Shown in pieces: positions 1 to 11,692 of a stretch of 64,000 nucleotides of DNA. Below the pieces are notes generated by a model, which worked only from the letters and a program-made list of their open reading frames with translations, had not been told where the DNA came from and made no database searches. Position 1 is the stretch's first letter; each line of letters begins with the position of its first letter. A program made the position numbers and the translations under genes. Source of the stretch: Sporodiniella umbellata (lineage: Eukaryota > Mucoromycota > Mucoromycetes > Mucorales > Rhizopodaceae); contig JAIXMR010000128.1 in the NCBI GenBank assembly GCA_025677835.1, positions 1-64,000 on the forward strand, given 5' to 3'.

Positions 1-493
1 GTATGATTTGTTTAAAGGGCCATGTGAAATAGTGTGGAGAAATTACTAGGGAAGTAGTACAGAGTGTGTATATCGTTGGTAATCGAGTCTGTAATGAACG
101 GTCTAGCGGATATTTCATTTAGCAGGTCTTTTGATATTTGTTTTGAAGTGCAGCTTCAAAAGGAAAGACGGATTATTTGTCATAACATTGGCGAATGGCT
201 CTCTAAGCTTTTAACAAAGAAAGTTTGTTATTGCTATTGTGCTCTCTACGCACTGCCGAAAAGCTTTCTATTCTTCTACCCTATCCTTGTGTCTCACTTT
301 GTGTCTCGCTGGTAAACCAACATTGAGTGACGCATAATCATTTGTCCAATCGGCAAAATTCAATTTTTAACTAGAATAAAGAAAAACCTTTTTTTTGTTC
401 CACTTTTTTTTCCCTTTTTTTCTTTTTTTTTTTTTTCTTTTTCCTCTCTCCCTCTTTCACATTTTTTAAAGTGACAGGCAAAAGAAAAACACT
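1..493. other. Upstream region of FZO1
   Basis: No gene is supported here. A nearly pure pyrimidine stretch (about 388-459) ends some 35 bp before the FZO1 start codon, as is common in fungal core promoters and 5' leaders. The short open frame at 64-315 has no recognisable composition or splice context. Confidence 0.5.
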
Positions 494-2854
494 ATGACAG
501 ATTCGCCTTTTGGATCTTCTTTTTTAGCTTCTAGAGCTTCACCTCGAAGAAGAAATTCAGCCTCTAATATCGAGGACTCTTTCAGTTCTTTTGAGTCACC
601 CACTCCTTCACCCACTACCACAGCCGCCCGAACCCATCAACATCGATTGAATGCAGCCCAAGAACAGAGAACCTATCAGGACAGCTGCCAGCGTCTGATT
701 TCTCATATTGCTTCAACTGTAGGTCTTTGTAACGATCTGAGCAAAGCCAACCAAGAAAAGTACCCCATCTATTATCCTACTGACAGTTCTGCTATTTTGG
801 AAAACACTCGAAACACTAGTTTTCAAACTAAAAATATATTTGGTTCCAACCTGAACATTTTAGGCTTAGACTTGAAGATGGGCCATACTTCCACCGACCT
901 CAGCACGTTAGAGACCCAGTCCATTACAAACCTTTTGAGCGACCGTTTGGATACTAGCCTCCGTCATCTCACTAAGCTTTCACATCGTGTAGCCGATACT
1001 TCGTCCAAAGTCTTAGTGACAGGCGACCTCAACTCTGGCAAGTCCACTTTTGTAAACGCTCTCCTCAAGCGTGACATATTACCTGCTGATCAACAGCCAT
1101 GTACCAATGTCTTTTGTGAGGTGCTCGATGCCATGTTAAACGACGGTCTTGAACAGGTGCATGCTATCCCCTGCGTTGAGAAATATAACAGACTGAATCC
1201 TGACACATATCATGTGATCGAAATGCGTCACTTGTACAAAGTGATCACAGAAGATTTTGAGCACTATAAAATGCTCAAGGTCTACGCTAATGATGCCAGA
1301 AACATGCAAGAAAGTTTACTTCACAATGGCGTAGTCGATATTGCCTTGATCGATTCCCCTGGTTTAAATACGGACTCAGTCAAAACAACTGCTGTCTTTG
1401 CTCGTCAAGAAGAAATCGACGTCGTTGTCTTTGTTGTGAGCGCTGAAAATCATTTTACGCTTTCTGTAAGTGGCTTTTTTTTCCCTATAGAGAGTTAAAT
1501 ACATTCATTCTTACCTATTCTTTGTTTGTAGGGAAAAGAGTTTTTGTGGAACGCAGCCAACGAAAAAACTCACATTTTCATTGTTGTCAACCGGTTTGAT
1601 TCTATCCGGGACAAGGACCGTTGCAAACGTCTGATTCTCGAGCAAATTCGCCAGCTCAGCCCTGCTACTTATGCTGATGCTGAGGACCTTGTTCACTTTG
1701 TCAGTGCAGGTAACGTGGACCTTGAACCAGGATCCCGTAAATTGGATGCTCCCGATTTTGCCCGTCTTGAGCAACGTTTAAGAGCGTTTGTGCTTGAAAA
1801 CCGTACAAAGTCAAAGCTCTTGCCTGCCAAAAACTATCTAGTCAACCTCTTAATGGACGTCAATGTACTTTCAGAAGCTAGCAAGACCCAATCCCTCGAT
1901 ATCCACACTCGCGCTACCCAAGAGCTTCAACAGGACCTTCCCGCTTTTGAGCATCTGCTGGCCGTCCGGGACCGTATGTTACATCAAGTGGAAAGAGTTG
2001 CCGAATCGGCTGTAGCTTCCATTCAAAAGCATGCACAAACCAAGCTGAACCAGACAATTGAACATATTGGTAGCGCTGTACAAACAATCGAGTACCCAGG
2101 TATTCTGTTGGTCTGGCAATATGCTCAAGACATTGCTGATTCCATGTGTCAAAAGGTTCTGAAAGACGTCAAACAAGAAGAATCTTACGCAAGACGAATG
2201 ACGGGTGAATGTCTGGAACAAATTCACACCATGGGTACCGATCAGCTTGGCGAGTTCCCCATGGTCGCCAGCACAAATAAATTGATTGTCAAACCCAAGG
2301 AACTTCAAGTCACTGTTGAAGCCACAGACTTTTTCGACCTCGTTTTGGATGAAAAGCTTTCAGGTGCTGCTCTCTCTCTGGGCGCTGCTACCATGGTGGG
2401 CGGCCGTATGTTGGGTTTCAAGGACGCTGTATCTAGTATTTGGAGCGTCTCCAATCTTTTGGAGTCACCTAGCATGCGTCGTTGGGCTATGCCTGCAGTA
2501 GGCGTTGCCGGTATGGGTCTCTTCGTTTATGTGGTGAGTGATATGCGATATGCTGTTGAACGCAAGTTGGTCAAGAAAGTAAAGAAAGCTGCCCATGAAT
2601 CTGGTTACATTCAATCTCAAAGTGCTCGTGTAGCTCGCGAGTCTCGCAAGGTACTGCGCGTAGAGGCATGGGAAATTCAAAATAGAATTGAAAAAGCTAT
2701 TGAAGCCAAAGAACAAAAAAGACAAGACACTGAAGTCTTGGTTCTTTCTTCTCAAGAAGCAGCCCAGTTCTATACTTCTATCCTTGAAAAATCTGATCTG
2801 CTTTTAGAAAAAGTCAAGACAGTTATCACTGATACCAAAGATTATTTTGGTTAA
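494..2854 (+). CDS. FZO1: Mitofusin, dynamin-like GTPase of the mitochondrial outer membrane
   Basis: Drives outer-membrane fusion of mitochondria. Two exons, 494-1465 and 1532-2854, join in frame across a 66-bp GTAAGT...TAG intron to give about 764 residues, somewhat shorter than yeast Fzo1. The GTPase motifs are visible: P-loop GDLNSGKST (near residue 178), a switch threonine in PCTNVF, DSPGLN (G3) and VVNRFDS (G4), the last just after the splice junction. The C-terminal third has the hydrophobic hairpin region (GAATMVGG... and AVGVAGMGLFVYVV, near residues 620-680) followed by a basic heptad-rich tail, as expected for the membrane anchor and HR2. The N-terminus is Ser/Thr rich and likely disordered. 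The start at 494 is the first ATG after the pyrimidine tract. It converges on eS27. Confidence 0.93.
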
Positions 2855-3279
2855 AAACATAACAACAACACCCACTCATTCTATTTATCCCTTTTCTCGG
2901 TTTTTCACGATATAAAACATATTTTCCTATTCAAAAAAAACAAAAAAAAACCCCTAAAGCAGATACAGTTTTTCCTTAGAAATAAAATTGTTGTACGCCA
3001 TTTTTTCTTCTCTATTTGTCTCAATATTAAAATTGATCTGCCTGCTGTGCTCCTTTAGATTATTAGTATGCACATATGCATGTACATATGTGTATTTCCT
3101 TCAACAGATTACACAAACAAATCTTTTTATAAATCACTCATCCAACATAAACACATCTTTGTGTTTGTTTTCTTCATGGATGCGCGTGCAACGTATATAA
3201 AGCTATTTTATTCCCCTACAAAGAATAAAAGAAAAATATACAAGAATTCACACAAATGGAAAAAGAACCAAGAAGGGCT
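2855..3279. other. Intergenic, convergent FZO1 / eS27
   Basis: 3' flanks of two convergent genes, AT-rich with A runs. No gene is seen. Confidence 0.5.
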
Positions 3280-3905
3280 TTAGTTGGCCTTCTTACGGAA
3301 GGAGCAGCCTTCGGTCAAACGAGCGCGACCACCAGTGGGTTGACACAAGACAGTACCGCAAGAAGAACACAAAACAACAGTTTGAGCGTGGCTGAAAACA
3401 GTGCTGATGTTCAAACAACCTAGAGAGCAAACATAGACGTCAATACATACACAAAGCAGAAAGGTGATTATTATTGCAACTTACCAGGACACTTGACATC
3501 CATGAAGTAAGAGTTGGGAGATTGCACAAGTCTCTTGAGCTTGTGAGAACGCTTCTCGTGTTCAATGGAGGGGTTAAGAAGATCAACGGCCAACTATGTA
3601 TTTAAAAGCATATGTATATATATATAGATATTTAGCAATAATTCTTTTGTCATCTTTAAAAGAGAAGGGGCAAAAGAAGAGTAAAGAGACTGCATTCGAA
3701 TGGGCGAAATTGTACTGCTGTTCTTTTCAAGCTGAAGTTGTATGTGTATTGTAAATTTATTGTGAAATGATTGTATCCATCCGTTTTTTGTTTTCATCCA
3801 TCCATCCGTTCTTTTATATGGCATTGTTGCTTTGCACATTCCCATCTTCTTCTATTTCCCCTTCTCTTATTTTGATCGGTCCTTTCCTTCCCTACTTACG
3901 GTCAT
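3280..3905 (-). CDS. RPS27: 40S ribosomal protein eS27 (zinc-ribbon)
   Basis: Structural protein of the small ribosomal subunit. Three exons on the minus strand: 3905-3900 (two codons, Met-Thr), 3593-3485 and 3419-3280, giving 84 residues, the usual size. The family signature [19 protein letters not shown] and the tail [12 protein letters not shown] are clear. The zinc ribbon cysteines are in VKCPGC and LCSSCG. The second intron is 65 bp and splits a Gly codon. The first intron (3899-3594, about 306 bp) is much longer than most in the window and starts after codon 2, a pattern also seen in other translation genes here. The start codon is inferred from a good donor (GTAAGT) right after ATGACC and phase agreement, so exon 1 is less certain than the rest. 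Confidence 0.9.
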
Positions 3906-5226
3906 AATGTATCTGCTCGGTGAAAAGGGAAGGAGCCTCTATACTGCCCCTTGGGATGGGTGTTATTTTTTTCGGTAAAACAAAATTTCATTTCAAAGGC
4001 CGATTTTTAAAATGGCAGCTATTTTCAAGCCCAAACTCAAAAAAAGACTACAAGGCTTGAGACTTGTACTCTTTAAACAGATAGAAAGAAAAAAAAAAGG
4101 ATGATGTATGTACTTTTGTAGCGTGTCTGGTTATATATAAACAAAACAAAAAAATTCAATAGTGTGTATATCTATCGTTAAAACTGCATTGTTTTACAAA
4201 AACCTGAAGCTATCTAGGTAAGTAGTTGCAGCTGTTTGTTTGACTACTAAAATAGTACTATGTTCAGGCTTTACTAACTTTTAGATAAAGAAAAAACTGC
4301 TTCTTTTTATCACATCCTAACAGATTTGAAAATAAAAATAAAAAAAATACATGTAAACATACAATTATTCACAGAGTTTTGTATGTGGTTTGTGATATTG
4401 ATTTAATGATGTTGGTTGAACTGTTGGAGTTAAAAGTGTGATAAGGAGAGATGATGAAGCCGTTCTTTTTGCTTCCTAAAGAATAAAAAAAGACGATCTT
4501 TTGTCCTAGTAATAACAACAGCAAAAAAAACCACCCACAATTGCCAGTTTTCGTTCAGAAACTACTACCGTTATTCTGATCATGTTTAGAGTAACACTAA
4601 TTGGCCTGTCTCCAAAACCGACAACGATTTTGGACATTTTACAACCTTACAAAAGCCAGATGATGTACTAAGAAACCATGGAGTGTTACCAAAAACAAAA
4701 GATATGAAAATCCAAGTAAATCTTTACTTTGTCCAACAAGTACTGTCAGAGCCTCAAAATCGTTTTTTGTTTTTGAGCACGGTTCGCTCGTTATAACCAC
4801 AAAAGGAGGTAAAGGAAAGAGGGGTTAGCAGCTATTTATGAGTCATATGGTTATGAAAAGTGCTTACGAGTTAACCAGTACCTTATCAGCTTTGCCTGTC
4901 TTTGCTTTTGTTTGTTTTTGCTTTCAGCTGCTCACTATGTGTCGGTTAAATACGGAAGAGACTCGAGCCAACCGTTATATGACGTAGCTTGAATTTCTTT
5001 GGAAAAGAAAAGAAAGCTAAAAGCAAATGAGCTCTAAAAAAAAAAAACAAAAAAAAGGGAAAATGTATTGGAAATCAAAGTATGTTTGGAATAAATCTGT
5101 ACAAGAAACACATGTATTACCGTTAAAAAAAATTCTAGTTTGGATTTCCAGGTACAAATGCGCATTTTGTGAATTGCTATTTGTTGATGAATAGCCCTAA
5201 AAAGCTACAGTTAAACCGTGACTGCC
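3906..5226. other. Divergent intergenic region eS27 / phosphate carrier
   Basis: About 1.3 kb without a supportable gene. It holds scattered A and T tracts and short open frames with no coding character on either strand. It must contain the promoter and leader of eS27. Confidence 0.45.
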
Positions 5227-5266
5227 ATTGGCTGGAGTCGGGGAGGGGGATCCTTGAGATATAAAA
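5227..5266 (+). promoter_or_regulatory. Core promoter of the phosphate carrier: inverted CCAAT box and TATA box
   Basis: ATTGGC (5227-5232, an inverted CCAAT) lies about 27 bp upstream of ATATAAAA (5259-5266), which is 64 bp before the start codon at 5330. Spacing fits a strong RNA polymerase II promoter of a highly expressed gene. A G-rich stretch lies between them. Function is inferred from position. Confidence 0.6.
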
Positions 5267-5329
5267 ATTTTTTGTGTTATTTGGTTATCGAGTCTTTCTT
5301 TCCTTTTATAAAACCACTCAAAAGAAACC

Positions 5330-6580
5330 ATGTTCCCTTCTCAACAAGACTTAAAGAAGAACTTTATTGTTCCTTCTCCTGCTAACGATGCTGTTCCCAC
5401 TGGTGCCAACCTTTATGCCCGTTTCGCCATTGCCGGTGCTATCTGTTGTGCTGTTACTCACGGTGCTATGTAAGTTTTAAAAGCTAATAGCGTTCTTCCT
5501 TTTTTATTTACACATTATAAATAGGGTAATATATAAAACATAACATAGACTCTAAGTACTCACCAAAAACACAGACCCCCGTTGATGTAGTTAAGACTAG
5601 AATGCAATTGTCTCCTGAAATTTACAACAAGGTAAAGTTAATATTTTTAAGTGAAAGCGGTTCACTTTGGTTAAACCAAATTTTCTATATCAGGGTATGA
5701 TTGGCAGCTTCAAGCAAGTTGTTCAAGCTGAAGGTGCTGGTGCTTTGTTGACTGGTTTCGGTCCCACCGCTGCTGGTTACTTCTTGCAAGGTGCTTTCAA
5801 GTTCGGTGGTTACGAATTCTGGAAGAAGACTGCCATTGATATGGTTGGTGTTGAAAAGGCTGCTGAAAACCGTACTGCTATCTATCTCGGTTCTTCTGCC
5901 ATTGCCGAATTCTTTGCTGATGTTGCCCTCTGTCCTTTGGAAGCTACTCGTATTCGTCTCGTTTCTCAACCTACCTTCGCTTCCGGTCTCCTTTCTGGTT
6001 TCACTAAGATCTTGAAGGAAGAAGGTGCCATCAAGGGTTTCTACTCTGGTTTCGGTCCTATCTTGTTGAAGCAAGTTCCCTACACCATGGCCAAGTTCGT
6101 TGTTTACGAACGTGCCGCGTAAGTTTTCTTTATTGTAGGTTTGTTACAAAAGCTAACATCATTTTCAGTGAGGCCATCTTGAAGAACATTGGTACCCCTA
6201 AGGATCAACTTGCTCCTTCCACCATGACTGCTGTCAACCTTGGTTCCGGTATCATCGCTGGTACTGTTGCTGCCATTGTCTCTCAACCCGCTGATACTTT
6301 GTTGTCCAAGATCAACAAGCAAAAGGGTGCTGAAGGTGAATCTCTCACTTCTCGTCTTATTGGTATGTCCAAGGCTCTTGGTGTCAAGGGTCTCTTCTTG
6401 GGTCTCGGTCCCCGTATTGTCATGGTTGCCACCCTTACTGCCGGTCAATTGTAAGTTTTGCAAAAATAGTGTTGAAAAAGAACGGTACAACTCATACTTT
6501 TTTTTCATAGCGCCATCTATGGTGACATCAAGCGTGTTTTGGGTGCCACCGCTGGTGTTGAAATTGCCAAGGTCCAATAA
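5330..6580 (+). CDS. MIR1: Mitochondrial phosphate carrier (SLC25A3 / Mir1 type)
   Basis: Imports phosphate across the inner mitochondrial membrane for ATP synthesis. The three tripartite carrier repeats are visible, with signatures [21 protein letters not shown] and [10 protein letters not shown], and the family string [10 protein letters not shown]. Exons: 5330-5469, an inferred single base at 5525, 5575-5631, 5694-6118, 6169-6450 and 6511-6580; about 325 residues. Codon use is strongly biased (highly expressed). Oddity: joining 5469 directly to 5575 loses one base and breaks the frame. Adding the G at 5525, flanked by ATAG and GTAATA, restores Met-Thr-Pro exactly. Otherwise a base has been lost in the read or the genome. 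Confidence 0.93.
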
Positions 6581-7507
6581 ATTGATTGAAAAACAAAAAG
6601 CCAGTTACTTATTTATACACAACATAAAAAAATGCATAATCACATTTTGTTCAAAAAGAACCGAAATAAAAATATTTAGAAATAAGGCCATAAAAACCTT
6701 CAAGTCACTATTGTCTTGTTTATAGTTTTTGTCTTTGAGAATTGCTTGGTATTCAGTAATATAGCATCGAATAGACTCAACATACCTATCTTTTATTTTG
6801 GTTTCTATCCTAGCTTTGTGCTTACAATCAAAAGCGATACAGCCCGTCGTCTAATCTCGGTTTTTCATTCTTCAATTACCTGTACTTTAAAAGGTACCAG
6901 GGCATAGTCCGGTACCTATCTATACTTTGGCCTTAAAAAAAAAAAAATTTAAGCTCTTTGTTGATCGTGTCCTTCCAACTGTTACTCGATTTTTTTTTTT
7001 TTTTAGTGCTCTTCAAGATATCAGTAGGTCTGTTTTAGAGTACTCCTCAATTGAATAAAGCTCTAATTATGAATATGACGCTTTCAAATCAAGCGCTTTT
7101 ATTTTGCTCATGTCTGTAAGAATACACGAAAAGCCAGAAAATTTTTTTGTAGAAATGTATGAATGTCCGGTGCAGCAACAAGTTCAATCCGATACAAAGA
7201 CTCGGCGTTAATCTTTACTACCCACAAGTTGAAGTGCTTAATGGCGGAACTTATAAATTGTTATTCCTTTGATCGATGATTGATCTTTAATGGGGCCTAA
7301 AAGCTTGTGGGCATGTAAAACTGGCTCTGTCGGTTAAATGTCATACTCAACAACTAAGCCACCAAAAACTGAACCATGTTTGTTTCCACACAGATGTTCC
7401 TCTTCCATCAGAGAAGACCTAACCTTGGAATATTCCGTACTATTTCCCAAACAACAGTATGATTATTATTTTTAAGCATGAAATGAAAAATTGTTTATTT
7501 GTTGTGG
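6581..7507. other. Intergenic, convergent carrier / rhomboid
   Basis: AT-rich 3' flanks with T and A tracts (about 6935-7005). I see no coding pattern or RNA gene. Confidence 0.45.
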
Positions 7508-8870
7508 TTAAAACCACTTTGTCCATTTTTTGACATCTGTCTGAACTTGTTCAGGCGTAATTTTAGGCTGCCCCAACATATAAATACCACCTTGCCCTCT
7601 ACCGTTTCCATTCTGGCTACTTTCTCGGATTTCGTGAGCTTTACGGACAATGGGTCCCCATATATATTGCTCGCCGTAACACATATATCCTATGCCTATA
7701 CCTGCGCCAGCCAAGTGTGCCTAATTGATCACATATTTAGTTTGTTCACATCGAGGATACAACTTACAAAATGATCAAACATTTTCCATTTCAATACAAT
7801 GCCTGCAAAGTCGAAACCCATAAGAATAGGCATAGCGAGTCTAAACGGTTGAGTTGTAAGAATGAGACATATGTCCAATCAAAGTTTTTTGTAGAAAGAT
7901 GATACATTTACCCTAGTTTAATTGGAATCATAGGCAAGAATATTAGGCTGATACTTGAGTTGGGGTGTAAGACAGCCGTTGAGGCTACTAGGCCGTAGAT
8001 CGCACCGCTTGCACCGAGACTAGGGCATAATGGCCTAGAGTTTCTTAAAGCCAAATGACACATGTGACTTACAACATTAGCGGAGATACCTGCTGACAGA
8101 TACATTGCTATAAATTGCTCTCTGCCAAAATAGTCGTGAACCACTCTACCAAAAGACCAGAGTCCGACCATGTTGACTGCAAAGTGAAAAAACTCTTGGT
8201 GAGAAAAGCATGAAGTCAAAAGTGTAATGTTGTGTTTTGAGCCGGGTAAATGCATAAACCATTGTCGCATCAACAAAGAAAGTCGAGGCATCTTCCAGCC
8301 AAGAAAAACTATCGAGTTGAGAGCTATCAAGGTAGACAATGTCTTTTCCGATTCAGACATGGACGCTATTTTAGCGCCCAGCATCCAAAAGGCACGTTTG
8401 ACTTCTGAAGGTAAGCTAACCACAGTCAAACAATGTTCTAAACGTTTCAACAAAAGTTGCTTTTTTTCCATCAGTAACATTTTTTTTTCTTTCCAAAGAT
8501 CGCTCAGTACTTTCTCCTCAGAAGAAAAGACAGACCATTGGCGTGTTTGTTTACGGAGGCGATCCCAAAGTGTTTGCTGATTACGATCAAAAATAACGGC
8601 TGCTGTAACGAAGCATGCGGCGCTAGTAGTGATTCCAAATACTAGGGGGCTCAAGTATCGAACGCGAGGAAAGCCAAACGGTGGCTGAAGTCGTCCTTCA
8701 GAAGGCTGTAAAAAAGATGCTTGTGGTGTCATTGTCTCTTTGTTGGGTACATTGCGGGACTGTCTCAATGATTGAATGCCGTTATACCGTGCATATTGTT
8801 TTGAAACTGAACTTATTTGCCGACAATGCGTTGGCTGTTTGTTTCTAAGACCAATTCTTAGGCGCAACAT
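7508..8870 (-). CDS. PCP1: Mitochondrial rhomboid protease (PARL / Pcp1 type)
   Basis: Intramembrane serine protease that in fungi processes Mgm1/OPA1 and Ccp1 in the inner membrane. Exons 8870-7912, 7840-7768 and 7720-7508 join in phase (414 residues). The catalytic serine is in GASGAIYG in exon 1. The partner histidine is in AHLAGAGIGIG at the start of exon 3. Other helices (SCFSHQEFFHFAVNM, LVFGITTSAACFVTAAVI) fit the rhomboid core with an extra N-terminal helix. The N-terminus is basic and Ser/Arg rich, fitting a mitochondrial presequence. The ATG at 8870 is chosen because the frame further upstream has only non-ATG codons. The neighbouring FZO1 homologue also acts in mitochondrial fusion, but I see no sign of co-regulation. 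Confidence 0.92.
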
Positions 8871-9334
8871 CAAGTGAATTAAGAAAAGCAAAAATACCCT
8901 GTAATTTTTCTATGAGGATAAAAAAAAGAAAAATAGGTTTATATGTATACCGCGACAGAGTTTATAAATAATACATAATTGGTTGAAATAAAGCAGTATA
9001 TTTTACTTTTTGTATTTATACTGACAACATAAATTGAAAACGCCTCGCTCACTATTTCAGATGGTGATCAATTACACAATAAGTTTTAAGCGTCTACCCA
9101 CAGCTTTTTTCTGAAAAAAAAAAATATTTGATCATTGTAGATTGTTACTCAATCCTCACTCAGTCCATAACTTTTGAACTTTATTAACTATGGGATCAGT
9201 AATATTATATCAATAACAGTAGATAAGCAACAGGGTCTCTTTGTCAACCCTGATCAATTGTTTTGCGTTTAACAAAAACCACTACCTTAAGTTTTGTCAC
9301 CAAAAGGTTCAATGTATTTATTTCAATCGATATT
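8871..9334. other. Intergenic between dynactin p27 and rhomboid genes
   Basis: Holds the 3' flank of the p27 gene and the promoter of the rhomboid gene, both on the minus strand. No other feature is seen. Confidence 0.45.
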
Positions 9335-10233
9335 TTAACTGGATGTCTCCAGTTTTTTGAGGTGGTTGTATTTAGGCAAAACTTCTTGAAGATATTCCAG
9401 GTGTCTCGCATGTAGGGTTGCTTGAGTCTAAAATTCAGATTTACATTAGCTGCCATCAAGTCTATTTCGTACTGTTGTATGTTATAGTGGAAGTCTTACA
9501 GTTATCATATCGTTTTGTGTTCTTCTTTTAGAGTTGGCTCCATAAACGACAGTTAGATCAGCAATTGTCTCATTGCTTTCAGTCAAGCAGCCTGCTCCAA
9601 TTACACAGTTGTTCCCAACAGACGTATTACCTAAAATACGGCCTCTTGCTTCCACAATGTTATTATTTCCTATACGCGAACCTTCAATGTCTACAAAACT
9701 ATATCAGAAACTGTACTGTAAAATAAGTGAATCAAGGTCTTACGACAACCCACTTCGAATTCATTATCGTCTCCAATAACAAGAGGTGTGGCGTTTCTAA
9801 CAATGCTCTTGTAAATAACGCTGCTTGTGCAAAAACGTTTCAGTGAATACTGTACTTATTGAAAATGACTACATTTTCTTCAATTATATTATTCTTTCCA
9901 ATGTAGATTGGGCCGTTTTCGGCAATGATTCTACATTGAGGATGAAGCACTGTGCCTTAAATGGAATTATTTAGGTTTTTAAATAAGGAACAACAATTAT
10001 ACCTGATCCTACAAGAATATTGGAAAATGTTAGATGCATAAGACTGGCGTTACGCTGCTGCTATTTTACCAATGGAGATTTCCCCTCGAAGCTCGGTTTC
10101 TTGACAAACTATAGATTTAGATCCAGCAGTTATACGATTTCTATACTTCGTTTAGTTTATATATATATATACATATATGAATAAGGGAAACAGTATTTGT
10201 GAATGAAACACCATCAAAAGTATACCTTATCAT
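9335..10233 (-). CDS. DCTN6: Dynactin subunit 6 (p27), left-handed beta-helix protein
   Basis: Pointed-end subunit of dynactin, the dynein activator on microtubules. Imperfect hexapeptide repeats of the left-handed beta helix run through the protein (GPIYIGKNNIIEENV, LVIGDDNEFEVGC, SRIGNNNIVEARGRILG, GNNCVIGAGC), ending in a short helix (HLEYLQEVLPKYNHLKK) like other p27 proteins. Seven exons fit: 10233-10226, 10140-10070, 10008-10003, 9955-9856, 9820-9744, 9690-9500 and 9427-9335. The sum is 546 nt, a clean 181-residue frame. The third exon is only 6 nt (GATCAG). Without it the Gly-Ser-Gly turn matching the family would be lost, though the frame would survive. The 8-nt first exon is inferred from its donor and phase. 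Confidence 0.88.
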
Positions 10234-10663
10234 TTAAAACGTGAGTGGATGGGAATGAGCGACAATTTTTAAATTGATGTATCTGCGTCAATACAACTTG
10301 AAAAAAAGGTGCAAAAAAAAAAAAAGATATAAAGATGAGATTTTATTGGATAAAGCTTGTTTGAACAAAGTCCTTGCTTTTGGAAGCAGGAGCGATGCAG
10401 CAGGAGTATTACTAGTGTAAAAGCTTTTGCGTTTGGTAAAAGAGGGCCATTTGTTGTAACGATTTAAGATAGGGCCACTTAATCAAAACCAAAACCCCAA
10501 ACACAGTGTATGAAGTCTATACCTATGTGGGCACTGGCTGTAGTGAAAAAAAAAACTAGTGTAGAAGCGTACTTTCTGAGTTGGCAGCAATTTATATTTC
10601 TTTGTATATTCACTGCATTAATTTGCGCTGTTTTTTGTTGCAAAAAAATAAAACAAAATAAGG
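10234..10663. promoter_or_regulatory. Shared divergent promoter region of DCTN6 and the RING E3 gene
   Basis: A 430-bp region between two divergent start codons with several A tracts. No specific element can be assigned. Confidence 0.4.
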
Positions 10664-11544
10664 ATGGAATCAGAGACGACTGAAAATGAAACAGGCAGCT
10701 CTACTTCTACAAACAATGAGCCTAGGGATTACGAATTAAGAAACCGCAAAATAAACGCTACAAAAAGTACAGATGAGAGTTATAATGGAAACGGCTTTTA
10801 TGAATGTAATATATGGTAACTTTTCAAGACAAACGGTATTGATAAAAGCCAATGCTAAAAACAAAACAAAAGACTAAACACAAAAAAAAACATTGACGAA
10901 TTCCGTATGTATATATAGCTTCGATACTGCTACACACCCCGTACTGACACTGTGTGGACATTTATTCTGGTAAAAGTGAGACATGTATATTATGTGCTTA
11001 ACAATTGTAGTTGGCCTTGCTTGGCACAATGGTTACATGCGCAGTCCCGAAATCCTACTTGTCCAGTTTGTAAAGCAGGCTGCGGCAAAGACAAAGTAAT
11101 CCCTATATATGGTCGAGGAAAAGAAGAAGTAGACTTCCGGTAAATTCATATTTGTAACCTTTTGCATAATATTCTAAGGAATTACATAACTATTGACAAA
11201 TGAATCTAGGTCCGATCCCTCTTTACCCACACGACCGCCTGGACAGAGGCCTGCACCTCTTCGCGACCCTAACCGGCCTGCAAGTTATTTCTTTAATCAG
11301 CCTTTTGGAGGTAACGCCTTTCATAGAGGAGGTATGTCTATATCAGCTGGGTTTAGTATGATGCCTCTTGGTGTAAATTTTGTAAGTATAACTGTATACG
11401 CTCAATTACTGTCTTTAATTGACATGGCTGTAGAATATTCCAGCAGGTGGATCACCAGGCCAAACAACACCCCAGGGTGCTTTTATTTCAAGGCTTATTA
11501 TGATGCTCTTAAGTTTGTTAGTAATCACTATTGTATTTGCTTGA
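10664..11544 (+). CDS. Membrane-anchored RING E3 ubiquitin ligase, RNF5/RNF185/RMA1 type
   Basis: Ubiquitin ligase of the ER membrane, probably in ER-associated degradation. Five exons: 10664-10814, 10919-10969, 11011-11139, 11210-11381 and 11434-11544; the phases agree. The C3HC4 RING is spread over exons 1-3: CNIC, then [17 protein letters not shown], then WPCLAQWL and CPVCKAG. A low-complexity linker follows ([28 protein letters not shown]). The C-terminus is a single hydrophobic anchor ([17 protein letters not shown]) ending at the stop. Size and layout match RNF5-like proteins. The last splice uses CTGTAG before AATATTCCAG, because the nearer AG sites break the frame. The stop is 148 bp from the convergent acetyl-CoA synthetase. 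Confidence 0.9.
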
Positions 11545-11692
11545 TAAACATTAGGGTTTTTTTTAAAAAAAAAAGTTCAAATATTGTATTTCTACTTTAT
11601 TATATTAGTTTTTTTGGTAAGTTTGCTGTCTAAAAAATAAATACAAAGGGGGGGAGGTTCTTTTTTTTTTCTCTGTTAAAAGAAAGCTACAG

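Noticed and set aside
5685..6577. Long antisense frames opposite the phosphate carrier
   Set aside because: They arise from the strong codon bias of the carrier gene; no independent start, splice or motif evidence.
11434..11544. Alternative acceptor CCAGCAG for the last exon of the RING E3
   Set aside because: It shifts the frame and destroys the C-terminal membrane anchor; CTGTAG at 11433 keeps it.
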